Part shown: in pieces, positions 35,808-46,905 of the stretch
How positions within the stretch are numbered: the stretch's first letter is position 1
Layout: each line of letters starts with the position of its first letter
DNA from: Terana coerulea
Taxonomy: Eukaryota > Basidiomycota > Agaricomycetes > Polyporales > Phanerochaetaceae
Reading direction: 5' to 3'
Assembly (NCBI GenBank): GCA_024811115.1
Contig: JAKOGH010000683.1
Coordinates: forward strand, 1-64,000
DNA: 64,000 nt
The notes under the pieces: generated by a model
What the model saw: the letters and a program-made list of their open reading frames with translations, nothing else
Told to the model about the DNA's origin: nothing
The model's database searches: none
Position numbers and translations under genes: made by a program

Positions 35808-37376
35808 TATGAAACTGGGTTCTCGAATTTGAAGTTGGCTGCAGCCACAACGGCGTCGAGGCGTCCTATATAGCCAAGGTGCTGCCCGTCATGCGTGAGC
35901 TACTCCCGCACAGAGAGTGGCCCGCACACTGCTCAGGCACTCAGCATAACGGCCTCCTGACATCGCGAAAAGGGTTTTGCAAGAATGGCCGACGGTCGTC
36001 CGAGCCAACTGACCTTCAGCATGGCCTTCTCGCATTCAGCGTTGCATGCCCCACAGGATGTTCGAGGTGGCTGTGTTCCCGCCGGCCCGCAATAGGGCTC
36101 TATGGTACGTCAGCCCTCGGAGAACTTCTATTGAATCATAATCCGCTGACCTTCTCCACCGGGTTGCAGAAGTGCCATAGACGCGGGAGCAGACGAAGGC
36201 TGAAGCGGCTCCGCCTACGTAGACGCCGGGATGTTGTCCGGTGAAGAGGCTGCGATGGATGCGCCTCAGCAAAGTTTGGTCTGAGGTACCATGAATGTAT
36301 CTTTCACCATGTTTGTTTGCACGTTGTGGTGAAGGGCCTGCGACCAGTATTCCTTGGTGTATGCCGGAATGTGGACGCATTAGGCCCGACGAGCGTAGGT
36401 TGACTGCGCTTGACAGTCTATAAGATGTCAGCTGATCTCCCAAAGTCTGATGAAGGAGGTCGTCTTGCAAGGCACGTTCAAGCCCGTAAAGATACCGATC
36501 GCCGCACTGATGCCCGTCTCGTGCCCCAAACGTGAAAGAATGACAAGGAATGCTCTAGAGCATAACATGGGTTCCTAGACACCGACCACTTCAGTATTCT
36601 TGCGAGGTCTGACAAGAATCAACGACCGACATTAACATGAGCCTTGACGCAGGGCATTTCTCCGAAGTCCGCCCTAGATGTCCACTGTAAGGACTCGTCC
36701 CAGTCTTCGGTGGGCTTGTAGCGCGCATGGGGAGTGGATCGAGTAGGAGAACAACGTGCACAAAGGACACGGCCGGCAACGGAGCTCCAGGCAATTCAAA
36801 GGCACCCAGCCAACAGAACTTTGCGAACACATATAAGAGCCGCCGGAGTTCCGACGCATGCACGCTCCAAGTTGCATAGAGCTAGTTTTTCAAACATCTA
36901 CGGTTCCTGCTCAATAAACAACGGCGTGGCATGGTCGCGATCATAGCAATAGCGGCGCACGTTTCAAAAAATCTAGTTGCGCGTGAATACGTCGGGTGCA
37001 CGCGGTACTCGGAGACGTACTCACTCGTTAACACAAACAGCCCTCGATGCTTATACTCTGCATGTCATGTGGGCGTTCCCGAATTTCAATATGCGACAGA
37101 TCCCGCCATCCCGCGATTGTCACGGCACTGCTGTCAGGCTGCACCTCTTTCAAGACAGCGCACCGCCTAACATCCAGGACGCGCAGTTGGTAGGTCGAGA
37201 TAAAAGAGCGGGTTGAATTAGTCCAGCCAGGTAATGGGAAGATATGCGGTCCAGATTATGCTTAGATACACGAGATACATAGGCGATGAGAGAAAACTGA
37301 TAGAACTAGATCAGTTTTGAGGTTATGCAATGAGTTGCTTCACTCACCTGCGAGTACAAAACCACGATCCCGGCTT
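35808..37376. other. Intergenic region
   Basis: About 1.6 kb with short frames on both strands and no recognised motif. The minus frame 36036-36470 (144 residues) has no hydrophobic pattern, splice partner or family resemblance. Confidence 0.4.
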
Positions 37377-38028
37377 TCAATCCACTTCGCCAGGTACAAC
37401 ACCCGCCCCTGATCCCGGCAGCACCATATTGATAGCCACTGGCGGCGAACCGCCGTTGTTGCCTGCACTGGCCGAAGATGATGTTGCAGGAGCAGACGAG
37501 GACACGGTGGCGTTGCCGCCCTGGACAGGCTCTGTTCCAGGGGGACCAGCACCTCCAAGCTGCGGATCTCCTTGTGTATTCGTCGCAGCGGCAGCCGAGG
37601 AAGTGGAACTGGCGGAGACCACAGGCTTGCTGCTGTTGTTCCCGTGGTGGACCGTCCCGCCAACCGCTCCGCCTACGATAGCCGCGATGGCAACGACTGC
37701 GAGGATGACGAATCCGATGATAGCTTTCTTCGTCCGCCACCAGGGGATCCTTGACTGTGGATGGTACGGCGCGAGTTGTTCTTTGGATGCCAACGCCGCC
37801 TCAGCGTGGCCATGGTTTGAGGCGAGAGCAGTACGAGCTTCCGGCGACGCAGTGCCTGCCCTGCCGTTGTTGTTCTCTAGCAAATCAACATTGTACCCTT
37901 CCTAGCGACAATTAAATGGCGTGAGTTAGTGTCAATATTGTTCTGCTGCAAGTCGGGATGCTCACCTGCTTCTCCTCGCGGGTCGCGGCTGGCGCTGAGG
38001 CGAGGAGACGTTCGTCGTAGCTTGCCAT
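37377..38028 (-). CDS. Small single-pass membrane protein, unknown function
   Basis: Two minus-strand exons, 37966-38028 and 37377-37901, join in phase to 195 residues with no correction. The N-terminal cytosolic part (about 75 residues, ending HPQSRIPWWRTKK) has no motif. One membrane segment follows (AIIGFVILAVVAIAAIVGG), then a Ser/Ala/Gly/Pro-rich low-complexity outer segment with NGTs-like sites (GNNSSK, GGNATV) that could be glycosylated. The basic KK next to the membrane segment suggests the N-terminus stays in the cytosol. The layout resembles many fungal wall or stress sensors without a folded ectodomain, but I cannot assign a family. Confidence 0.7.
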
Positions 38029-38500
38029 GGGGGTGGTGGGAGACAAAGAGCACGCTCTACGCTTGGCGGGCGGATGTTGGCGGTGTTACACACCGCCCAG
38101 GTACACCGTGAGCGTCCATCTCGACAGCCGACATGAGGTCGTGATCCAAGCATCGTTATTCCTTTTAGGCAGGCAAATGTGAGCGCCTATCATAACTAGA
38201 TACGTGCCGGCTCCGCCGACAAAAACCTTGCTTGGGTTTGTACAGGTGTAAACGTGTAAGCAGGACGACGGTGAGGAAGGGAACGGCCGTGGGAAAGGAT
38301 GGGCGTCAGGCAAATGCCGGTAGGACGAAAAGTGGCTTCACATTAAAGGTTTCACAGTTACCTTGCAAGCAAGGTGATCAGACACTGCCGCCCGTCTGTG
38401 CTTCCCGAGGTCAGCGGAGTCCATGCAAATCAAGGTGAGGATCCCAGAATGATCATATTCGAGCAAGGGGCATGCACCCGTAAGCGCCCTGACGTGGGGC

Positions 38501-38543
38501 AGGGGAGGGGGTCCCTCGAGGGACGTTATCCGGGATTTTTTCC
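38501..38543 (+). repeat. G-rich repeat with perfect 14-nt palindrome, copy 1
   Basis: The core gtccctcgagggac (38511-38524) is a perfect palindrome, flanked by ggggaggggg on the left and gttatccggg and a T run on the right. A diverged copy lies 640 bases downstream. Confidence 0.5.
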
Positions 38544-39142
38544 AGAGCATATAATCTCATAGTATGGTATCTTCGAGGCATAAAATAGCTCGTACATGAC
38601 TTTTACGAACACGCAAGCCTCTTTCATGCGTGTTTCTACGCCCAAGAGCTCGGTGTGGTTGGATTGGGTAAGTAACGGTCACACCATTACTTATGCACTG
38701 TATACTTGCTTCAACTCAGTGACGGTGACAAGTCACTGGGGTAACAATGTTATTCTAGCCGTGCCGACACCTCGGTCCAGAACCCTTCAGAGGATAAGTC
38801 TTAGCTACCGGCAGCTCTATATGCTGGGTGACATGGGTTGAGCAATATAACACAGTAACAATATTGATGTTCATAGCTCAGGGATATTTGCTGGCCTGAG
38901 CTGAACTGATATCACTGATGATTCACCAGCTCTCACAAATAATATTTCGCAACATTAGCCTGCTGAAGGTCCACAGTAAAATACTGAGTTGCTTCGCACA
39001 GCTTGCACCTACAACACGCGCAAGGAAGAAGGAGCACTCGACGTGACCGAGTGCGGCGGGCACTGCCGTCCACTGACGGCCGCGCTGAACGTGATCCGAG
39101 ATACCATATATAGACCGTGGGAATGATCGGAATGTGCCGAAG

Positions 39143-39183
39143 AGGGAGGGGGTCCCCCAAGGGCCGTTATTCGGATTTTATGG
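39143..39183 (+). repeat. G-rich repeat, diverged copy 2
   Basis: It reads agggagggggtcccccaagg then gccgttattcggattttatg, aligning with copy 1 over about 40 bases. The palindrome is imperfect here (gtcccccaagggcc). Confidence 0.45.
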
Positions 39184-39960
39184 CCTCACGTATAGGATTT
39201 TATTTTTGCATCCCCTTGTATTCGAGTGCACTAAAACAGCGGTTATATCAGCAAGTGCGAAGAGGCAGAAGACTACACCGGTCATGAATATTTGCGGGCT
39301 TGACTTGAAGAAGAGCTGCACGAATCGTGACTTCCTAGGAACTTCGAATTCATGATGGTATATACGCCCGACGGTAAGTACTCGCAGGATGCCTCATCTT
39401 CCCTGAGCTCATACTGTATGTTCTGCATTTCGATTTATCTCATTAGGCCGTGCTGAGTTAGCACCGAGAATTCGCACACAGTCTGAGTAAGCAGCAGACA
39501 CGCCGATCATGTCGAGTTCGCGCTGGCACAGAGGACGTCCGTTCGAACGCGGATGGAAGGGTGACGCATGGTAATGTTCGGATTGCGTTACTTTGTCCTC
39601 ACTGTGCAAACGGAAAGCAGGGCTTAGAGGGCCGACGCAGCCGACCATTTCGTGGGCAAGGAATTCGAGCCAAGCTCCCAGAAGAGGCCTTTCAGCGTCG
39701 ACACCTCCCACAGATGGTCGACAAAAACGAGCACAAGGCATGGCACACGGGAAGTTTATCGCCAGCTCAAGAAGGCTAAACAGGACTCTGCACTTAACTC
39801 ATCGGCTTGTAATACCCCAACTTGGCTTGCCTGCTGCCTGCCGCCAGTCATATCCTCCAACGAAAAAAAAAGCAAACCTGGCTGATACAACCCTCTCCGT
39901 ACAGTACTAAAGTGAGGCTCACATGCTTGACTTGGCATTGAGCCGCACACGTATGGTCAA

Positions 39961-41295
39961 TCATAGTATGCTATTGAAAATGAACCTTGACAACCTAGAA
40001 AACTGCGCCGTTTGCCGATTAAGCTCGTCCACTGCGAAGTACATGGCTTCTTGTCCGTGGCAGAATGCGAGGAGGGAATGATAAGCCGCCGCAGGCATTG
40101 CTTCCAAACGGCTGGTGTACTGAAGGCCTTGGCCAATAACTTTCGATTTCGCAACAGCCTCCATGGCCGACTGCAGCTCTTCCGCCCACCCTAAGACCAC
40201 CGCTATGCAGTACATCTCCAGGGGCTTCTTTTCTACATGAACGCTCCAATATATCCTATATTTCTGACTGGCAGAATCTAAATTGTAGCGCAGAGCCGCA
40301 CGCACGACCATCACGGTATGGGGATGGGTGTACTTGTCCGTGTTCCACTGGGAGATATCAAATTTACTCCCAGTATGTACAGGATAGCACAACTGTAGAA
40401 GATCAGCGAGGACTTCGCTGTGTTCTGAGACCCTGAACACTTGAGTGAGGCGAATATCGCCGTCAAATAGCGTTCGCCCTGCCGCTTCAGCTCCAGGCTG
40501 AGTCTGGAGATCCATCACGATGCAGCGGTGGACTGGGAAGTCGACGATATCAGTGGACTGCAGTACGACATCAACGTCGGTGCGGTTGAACGGGTACGTC
40601 CTAGACACCCGCTCATTGCTCCATTGTTCCATCGCGTCATCTTCCATAGGCTCTTCTGCAGGTTCTGACGGCTGAGTGAACGAAGCAACGTCACTCCCTC
40701 GGAGGTACTCCAAGAGCCTGTGATAAGCCCCGGAGGACATCTGGGCCATCTTTGGCACATAGCTCGCTCCCGCACAGGTGTCCAGAAAGTTGACTCTCCC
40801 CTGGGGTTCACCCCAGGTCTCCCGCGTCGATTTCCAAATCTTCGCCGCCATGGCGGCCTCCTCCTCGAACTGAAGATGGGGCCGACAGCTGATGGCGTAG
40901 GCTTGTAGCGGGTGTGAATGCATAAGCTTGCGAAAAGCACTCTTTGCGCGTACTACAACCTGTTCCATATCGTACTTCATAGCCGCCTCCAGAACATGGT
41001 CCACAAGAGCCAGTTCAGTGATAACAGGATCTCGTACTGGATAACAGTATCGCAGCACTGCATCAACTGTTGTGCTGACTTCGGATAAGTCAACTATCGG
41101 GGGTGTGGATGTGGATGACGGATTGCCGGGAGGGGGCTGTTGGAGTGAAAACATGGTATTGAAGAAAGGAGATGCAATGGAGAGAATGATTTTGTGGACA
41201 TGGAACAAAACGCGGTCCTCTGTGCGCAGGATTATGTCTCCATTTCCCTCTTCAAATGGTACAGATGCAAACGTCGATGGCTTCTCGAGGCTCAT
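39961..41295 (-). CDS. BTB/POZ domain protein
   Basis: A single exon of 444 residues starting at ATG 41295. Residues about 15-115 form a BTB/POZ fold: GDIILRTEDRVLFHVHKIIL, ASPFFNTMFSL, PIVDLSEVSTTVDAVLRYCY and the helical ALVDHVLEAAMKYDMEQVV. A second BTB-like half may lie at about 240-360 (TDVDVVLQSTDIVDFPVHRC, DLLQLCYPV, VVRAALRYNLDSA), as in the large Agaricomycetes family of such proteins. No Kelch, MATH or zinc-finger partner domain was seen. These proteins are usually supposed to be Cul3 adaptors or scaffolds, but a specific role is unknown. The frame is intact throughout. Confidence 0.85.
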   Translation of the reverse strand: MSLEKPSTFASVPFEEGNGDIILRTEDRVLFHVHKIILSIASPFFNTMFSLQQPPPGNPSSTSTPPIVDLSEVSTTVDAVLRYCYPVRDPVITELALVDHVLEAAMKYDMEQVVVRAKSAFRKLMHSHPLQAYAISCRPHLQFEEEAAMAAKIWKSTRETWGEPQGRVNFLDTCAGASYVPKMAQMSSGAYHRLLEYLRGSDVASFTQPSEPAEEPMEDDAMEQWSNERVSRTYPFNRTDVDVVLQSTDIVDFPVHRCIVMDLQTQPGAEAAGRTLFDGDIRLTQVFRVSEHSEVLADLLQLCYPVHTGSKFDISQWNTDKYTHPHTVMVVRAALRYNLDSASQKYRIYWSVHVEKKPLEMYCIAVVLGWAEELQSAMEAVAKSKVIGQGLQYTSRLEAMPAAAYHSLLAFCHGQEAMYFAVDELNRQTAQFSRLSRFIFNSIL

Positions 41296-41595
41296 GGCGT
41301 CCTGATATCGTTACAGTTTACCGAAGGTCCCGTCCCTATGCGAGGTTTAAAAGTGCTTGTGGCGGTTGAGAGGGAGGTGATGGGCCCGGGGCACCTTGAA
41401 TTTGAGCGCCATAAAGCCACTACGTGGCTGCCGCAACCGGTAACGCCGTGACGTACTACGTGAAATATCTTATATGCAGACGATACTAGACGTGGCATGG
41501 ATGCTGTGATTAAATTACGTGAGGAGGGCGCAGGTAATCACAGCGAAGCACGGCAACGCACGAAAACAACAATGGCATGGTCCAAGGAGCAATAT
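41296..41595. other. Short spacer between BTB and wax-synthase-like genes
   Basis: It holds the promoter of the BTB gene and the 3' end of the next minus-strand gene. Nothing more was seen. Confidence 0.35.
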
Positions 41596-43132
41596 TCAAG
41601 GGAATGCACCACTATTTGAACCACTCTTCAATGCCTTGACGCACAAGTCGCCCACCCATGCTTGCACATCGAACCCAGAGCTTTGCTTCACATACTCCAA
41701 GAAAGGCCGCACGAAAGAAAACTGCCAGTACTGCCGATGCCTTCCGAAACCCACCTGTATAGCCCAGTCGACGAAGAGCGGTACTGTACATGTGAACCAC
41801 GCGAACGTCCATACGTAGCCTGGTATACCACAACGTTAGCGGTCCCATCACACATTCGCATGGGATTCAGTGACCCACCAAAAACCCTCGTTCCTCTCGA
41901 ATCTTGGATACCGAACTTCTTCGCCAGCAAAATCACAGCATCTTCCAGCGTAATCGCCAACACTTGCACCAGAAAAACGGCATCGAGTTCCAGGTATATT
42001 TTCCGTGCGGCGCGATAGCCATGTCTCCAACAACGTGCGCTGCACCCGATACCGCAAAACCCACAAGAAGTTGCACACGGGACGAGATCCATGAGCCGCG
42101 GCGCAAATTGAGGAGACGGGCGGAGGCGGTAGAGAATGCCGAGCAGGAACGGCGAAGGGCCTGGTGCCAGGTCCGGCTGCGTGGAGTACATATAGTCAGC
42201 ATGCGACCGGATAGATACGACAGCAGAGAAGGAGCGAACTCACTTCCAAAAACGCCTAACGGTGTAAGCGTCGCTCCATTTCCCACAGACGACCGGCCAG
42301 TCTCGTGGCTCATTGTAGTATATAACAACGCTGATGAGTGCGACAGCGTCGTAACAGATGTTGAGCGTAGTGTAGGTGAGCGTCATGTACGCGAGTACGT
42401 TCACCACTTGCAACAGGCGACCTTGCGATGCTGTGGATATCGGGTTTGAGCCATACGGAGAAGATGTAGAGAATGGTTGGGCGAAAATGGGGTTGGCGTC
42501 CAAGTATGCATGCGCTACATCCGTAAGGAGTGTGTGTAGCAAAATGCGTCGCAGGCGTGACATGCGGAAAGCGCTGCGGGTCTGGGTAGGTCGTGGCGGG
42601 AGATGCGGGACCTGTTGCGTTCATGTCAATGTAAGCCTTCGCACCAGCAGAAATCGCAGAGAACAGTGTAAAGCGCACCTGATGATTCCAGCCTACACCC
42701 CGTACGCCGAAAATTGTGCAGAGACACCAATACGACCTCTTCCACCATAGTATATCCTTCATTCCCTCCCCCTCATTTTTGCGACTCGTGCACCCATTCG
42801 CCCATCGGGTCCTTGAGTAGTAACATTGTCCCCGCTGTGAACAGGAACATACCGAGCATGATCCCCCAGCTCCAGTCTTCAAACGCCTCACCCACCTTGA
42901 AGCGGCTTGCCTTCAGCATCGTCGCTGTAATCCCCGTCCACGTCAGAAGCCTGATCGGGAATGAAAGGCGGGAAGTGAAGGAGGGACGGAGGGTAGTGAT
43001 GAGTGCGAGGACAGCATGCGGGAGGACCCAGTGGGTAAGGAGGGGTACACCAAAGAGTAGAGAGCGATGGTCTTCTTGTGAGGAGGAGGCGTGGGCGGTG
43101 TGGTTATCTGACTGGAGAGAGTCCGTCGCCAT
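41596..43132 (-). CDS. Wax-synthase-like membrane-bound O-acyltransferase, copy 1
   Basis: Minus-strand exons: 42679-43132, 42244-42611, 41879-42176 and 41596-41819. The protein is multi-membrane-spanning, with the family blocks FGVRGVGWNHQV, EPRDWPVVCGKWSDAYTVRR, FWNRTWHQALRR, VQLLVGFAVSGAAHVVGD (His is the likely catalytic residue) and LVQVLAITLEDAVILLAK. This is the pattern of the wax synthase-like MBOAT domain found in many basidiomycete acyltransferases, some in terpenoid clusters. Two homopolymer corrections are needed: one A less in the run at plus 42776-42780 (ESQ then NEGEGMKD) and one T more at plus 41973-41977 (MPFF then LVQV). With both, the exons sum exactly to 447 codons plus stop. 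The gene is paralogous to 51403-52842. Confidence 0.82.
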
Positions 43133-44064
43133 TCGGCCTGTGTCGTCTGAAACGTTGGGTCAGTCTGACGTGCCATGATATAAGCATGTCGCGTACTCAT
43201 ACGAAAGTCGAGTGGGGATTGTGGATATATGAAGTTGACGAGTGTCCCTCTGACTTTATTATGTTGATCGTAGCTTCAGCTCGCTGGCTTCTAGCCAAGG
43301 CAGTGCGCCCCTATTCGCGCCCATGTGTCGGGGTTTCGTACACACCTGTGCCTGGCGGTCATATGTCGACGTTTCGAGTCTAAGCGAAATCAAGAGGAGC
43401 GGTGAACAGGAAAGAAAAATGAAGTGTGTCGCCGACGTTGTGCAGGTCAGGAGCGTGCGGTGGCAGTGGTCGTGGTTGTGCACATAGACGTAGGGGTAGA
43501 GAGGCTGCGGAGAGAGTAGAAGTGCAAAGCCTAGAGCGCTCAGCGGATCAGGTAAACGGAGCGCTGACGCCTGGGTTCGGATCGGAGCCAAGTTCGAGTC
43601 AAACTATCGCTTGACGGCGACCAACATCTTACCTACCGTCTCACTTCTATGGACACAAGAGCGACGGAACCCTGGTGCCAGATTACGGAGGAAATGCCGG
43701 GACTGTGACCGAGGCAATGGCAATAGTAGTGCGTCATTAGTTTACCATACGCAAATTGATACTCTTGCTTCTAGACAACTATTGCCCAAGTTACATCGCA
43801 GAGAGGATGACTGCGAGTAGTGCCAACGCTCTATAGCTCCATTAGAAACAGGCCGAATGATGCTATCTTCCAGTTGAAAGTGCTCTGCCGCGGCTTCCAC
43901 AACTGTCTTCAGGTATGGTACAACACAACCAGAGCTACAGCAGTGCTCTCGGTACCAACCATGACCAAGTTCAATAGAGCGTTCGAGAACGCACACTGTG
44001 GCAGAATTACTCAGTCCTGGCAAAAGGTGAGCGCGCGGCTTTTGGCATCGCACGTCCGGGATTA

Positions 44065-44467
44065 CTTATTCCCGATACCTTTAGGTTGAGGGTCTTACCG
44101 TACGATAGTTGATTAGGGCCCCGCGATCTTTGCAAGATCTGGCAAACAACGTGGCATTTCGCGTGGCCCACACGTGGCTCCTTCGTTATTGTTCAGTTCC
44201 TTGCGGCAAAGTTGCGCGCCATCTTCATCGCGTCTCATTCCTCTTCTTACTACGCCTGCTACGCCTTCAAGTTATGCTATGCATCTGCGAGGCCACTGCT
44301 CATGGGCCATGATTAATCTGTTCTCTCTGAGGATTTCAATCAGGAGGTTTAGTCCGTGAGGCAGGGCTACTGGTGCTCTAGAGCTGTGCATTGTTATCCC
44401 GGATGGCGTGGACTTATTGGCGGTACAGTATCGGGCCCTGCTGCATGAAATGCGGCCTTATAATTTT
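44065..44467 (+). repeat. Direct repeat, copy 1 (about 403 bp)
   Basis: It starts cttattcccgatacctttag and ends near tgcggccttataatttta. It is highly similar to 44804-45213, with small indels (a 10-20 bp insertion in copy 2 near 44953). It does not start TG or end CA and has no flanking short duplication, so it is not an obvious LTR. Confidence 0.75.
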
Positions 44468-44803
44468 ATGACTAGCTTTGGCCCGTAACATAAGGTCGCG
44501 ACCCTCAGATGCTGGAGGAGCCGGACTATTATTCGATCGGTATCCGATATCCATCAGAGATGTATTATATGGTGGCAGATTGTTGTCCAAAAGAGCTACA
44601 TTTAGCTTAGTCTGCGGTTGAGTTAATCTGATAGCTTAATCCTATGTTGCTCATGACGGAACTGATACTCAGAAGCTGCACCACTATCCCCGGACAAAAG
44701 TTGGTCGAGAATGGCATTTAAGCCTTCTCTGCATGGGCTACTCATGTAACGGCAACTTTTTCTGGAGAATTGGGACGACTAATATGTACAACCAGGAGAG
44801 CAG

Positions 44804-45213
44804 CTTATTCCCGATACCTTTAGGTTGAGGGTCTTACCGTACGATAGTTGATTAGGGCCCCTGCGATCTTTGCAAGATCTGGCAAACAACGTGGCATTTC
44901 ACGTGGCCCGCACGTGGCTCCTTCGTTATTGTTCATTTCCTTACGGCAAACTTGCTCACTGTACACCGTCTCCATCGCGTCTCATTCCTCTTCCCACCAT
45001 ATTTGCTACGCCTTCATGTTATGCCGTGCATTTGCGAGGCCACTGTTCACACCATGGAATCAATCTGTTCTTTCTGAGGATTTCAATCAAGAGGTTTACA
45101 TAATGCGTGAGGCGGAGTTACTGGTGCTCTAAAGCTGCGCATTGTTATCCCGGATGGCGGGGACTTATTGGCGGTATCGGGCCCTGCTGCATAAAATGCG
45201 GCCTTATGATTTT
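44804..45213 (+). repeat. Direct repeat, copy 2 (about 410 bp)
   Basis: Second copy of the 44065 repeat, offset by 739 bases. The 336-bp spacer between the copies is not repeated. It contains the same truncated frame (RPL.DLANNVAF-like) as copy 1, probably non-coding. Confidence 0.75.
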
Positions 45214-45677
45214 GAGTGCATGAGCGACGCTATGGCACCCGCGTGTAGCAACGATTTGCAAGTACTATGTGACGCGGTCAGAAACTGATAGCTACGGGAG
45301 ATGTGGCGTTTTGCAGATTTAGCAGAGATGAGCCTCTATATCACCTCGATCTGTTATGAGCTCGCCTTGAACTAACTGCGAGCGAGGTTCCTGCTTGTGA
45401 GTCGAACAACTCATCTAAATCAGAGGGGTGAAAGCCAGGCCCTGCTGATTCTTATCCGCCCAATCATTAGCTGTACAGGTAATGACACATAGCATGCAAT
45501 ATCGTTATAGTTGTAGGCAACATACAACTTGCCGCATGATAGCGGGTAGAAGACCTATTGGGCCTTGGAGACGGCTTCAGGCTCGACACTATAAGATGGA
45601 CTCCTTCGTACGTGTCACTCTTGTGCGCCCAGTTCCATGCTTATCCTCTTCACTTCCGTGGCAGGCCCACAGTCACT

Positions 45678-46905
45678 ATGCCTCACCAACTCGGCTTGGT
45701 TGAGGCCCAAGTCATCTCTCTCGCTCTCGCTTCTGCTATCTATGGCATATATCTCGTGACCGTCGGGATGTACGTCCGCACACTCTTTCGTAGGGGCAGA
45801 GAGAGAAGGCGTTCTACCGTGCATCTTGCGATAATGGCTGCGGTCATGTTCGTCATGCTAACCATCAAGACTATCTTGATGGTTGTTGAGGACTTGAAGG
45901 CGATTGCGTATTATAGCGGTGCTGGTGGGCCCCTGGGAGGATTTCGACATACGCCGTCTTTCTTCCGGATACTTGCCGTATGTTCTTGCTTGTTTGTATT
46001 GAACAAAGCTAATGGAGCCCCCGGGTCGATGGTTGCGATACAGACAATAAGCAGCCAGACCCTCGAGCTCGAGGCCGATGGATTCCTGGTGAGAGTCTTC
46101 TGTAAAATTGTCTACAGTGATAATAACATTTGGGTTAGATATACCGATGCTGGGTTGTTTATGGACGGCGCTGGAGTGTTGTGGTGGTTCCGGCCCTTCT
46201 ATGGCTAAGTAATTTGGCCGCTTCAGCGTATCTTCTCCAGCTGTATACGCAATCTGCAGCACTTACAAATGCAACGGACGTAAAGGGCGGGTTGAATGCC
46301 ACTCTTGGTATCACACTCGTTACCAATGTTCTCACCACTGGTACTTTGTCTCATTTATAAATGTCAGGGTTGTCAGGACTTACAGAGCGCAATAATTACC
46401 TAGGATTAATCGCTGGCAAAATATGGCGGGTATATATGGAATCTGCACAGCTTGTGTTGTGTGAGAGCAGAAGCCGAGAAATGCTTGTCAGGGTGGCACG
46501 TATCATCATTGATTCAGGGCTCCTTTTCACGGTTTTTGTGGTTGCCGCTTTCGCTGCGCAGGTCGCTGGCAACAATGCTGTGTATGTTGTTGGAGATATG
46601 GTGCGTGTTCCTTCGACGCTTTTCCTAGCCAGACACGTCTCACGTTCTATGCTTCTTAGACACTCTTAATCATCGGCATCAACTCTAATCTGCTCATCAT
46701 ACGAGTGGACAAGGGCGTCGCCATGGATGGCTCTCTACCAGACTCGGAGGCCGCAATCCCCTCTGTTCGATTTCACATCCCTCAATCCCACGTTTCCTTC
46801 CAAGCTTCCGGTATCGATGCCCTTCCTTCCTTATCCAAACAGGTCCCCTTGGAGGTGCTAATTTCCGCCGAAGTGGATCTTCATCTCCGTCCGTCACAGA
46901 ATTAG
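45678..46905 (+). CDS. Seven-TM-type membrane protein, copy A (intact)
   Basis: Five exons join in phase: 45678-45977, 46044-46088, 46139-46340, 46404-46600 and 46660-46905, giving 329 residues. Hydrophobic segments alternate with short loops: LVEAQVISLALASAIYGIYL, LAIMAAVMFVMLTIKTIL, the helix into IYRCWVVYGRRWSVVVVPAL, LGITLVTNVLTTGLIAGKIW, IIIDSGLLFTVFVVAAFAAQ and LLIIGINSNLLIIRV. This is a widespread uncharacterised agaricomycete family with the RCW-VYG/SRRW loop and a final GI-NLIIIRV helix. Receptor-like topology is seen, but function is unknown. A paralogue lies 1.8 kb downstream with matching exon lengths. Confidence 0.75.

Larger units (their letters stand above)
38029..39960. other. 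Intergenic region with two related short repeats
   Basis: About 1.9 kb without a gene. It contains two diverged copies of a G-rich element with inverted symmetry (annotated separately). Otherwise nothing was recognised. Confidence 0.4.
43133..45677. other. Intergenic region with a direct repeat pair
   Basis: About 2.5 kb without a gene. It contains two copies of a roughly 400-bp sequence in direct orientation (annotated separately). The rest shows only short frames. Confidence 0.45.

Noticed and set aside
42310..42891. 193-residue minus-strand frame in wax synthase 1
   Set aside because: Its first third is genuine coding sequence seen after the A-run frameshift. The rest reads through an intron and out of frame, so it is not a separate gene.
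44065..45213. Direct repeats as LTRs of a small non-autonomous element
   Set aside because: The copies do not begin TG or end CA, have no matching short duplication outside, and the spacer shows no PBS or polypurine tract.
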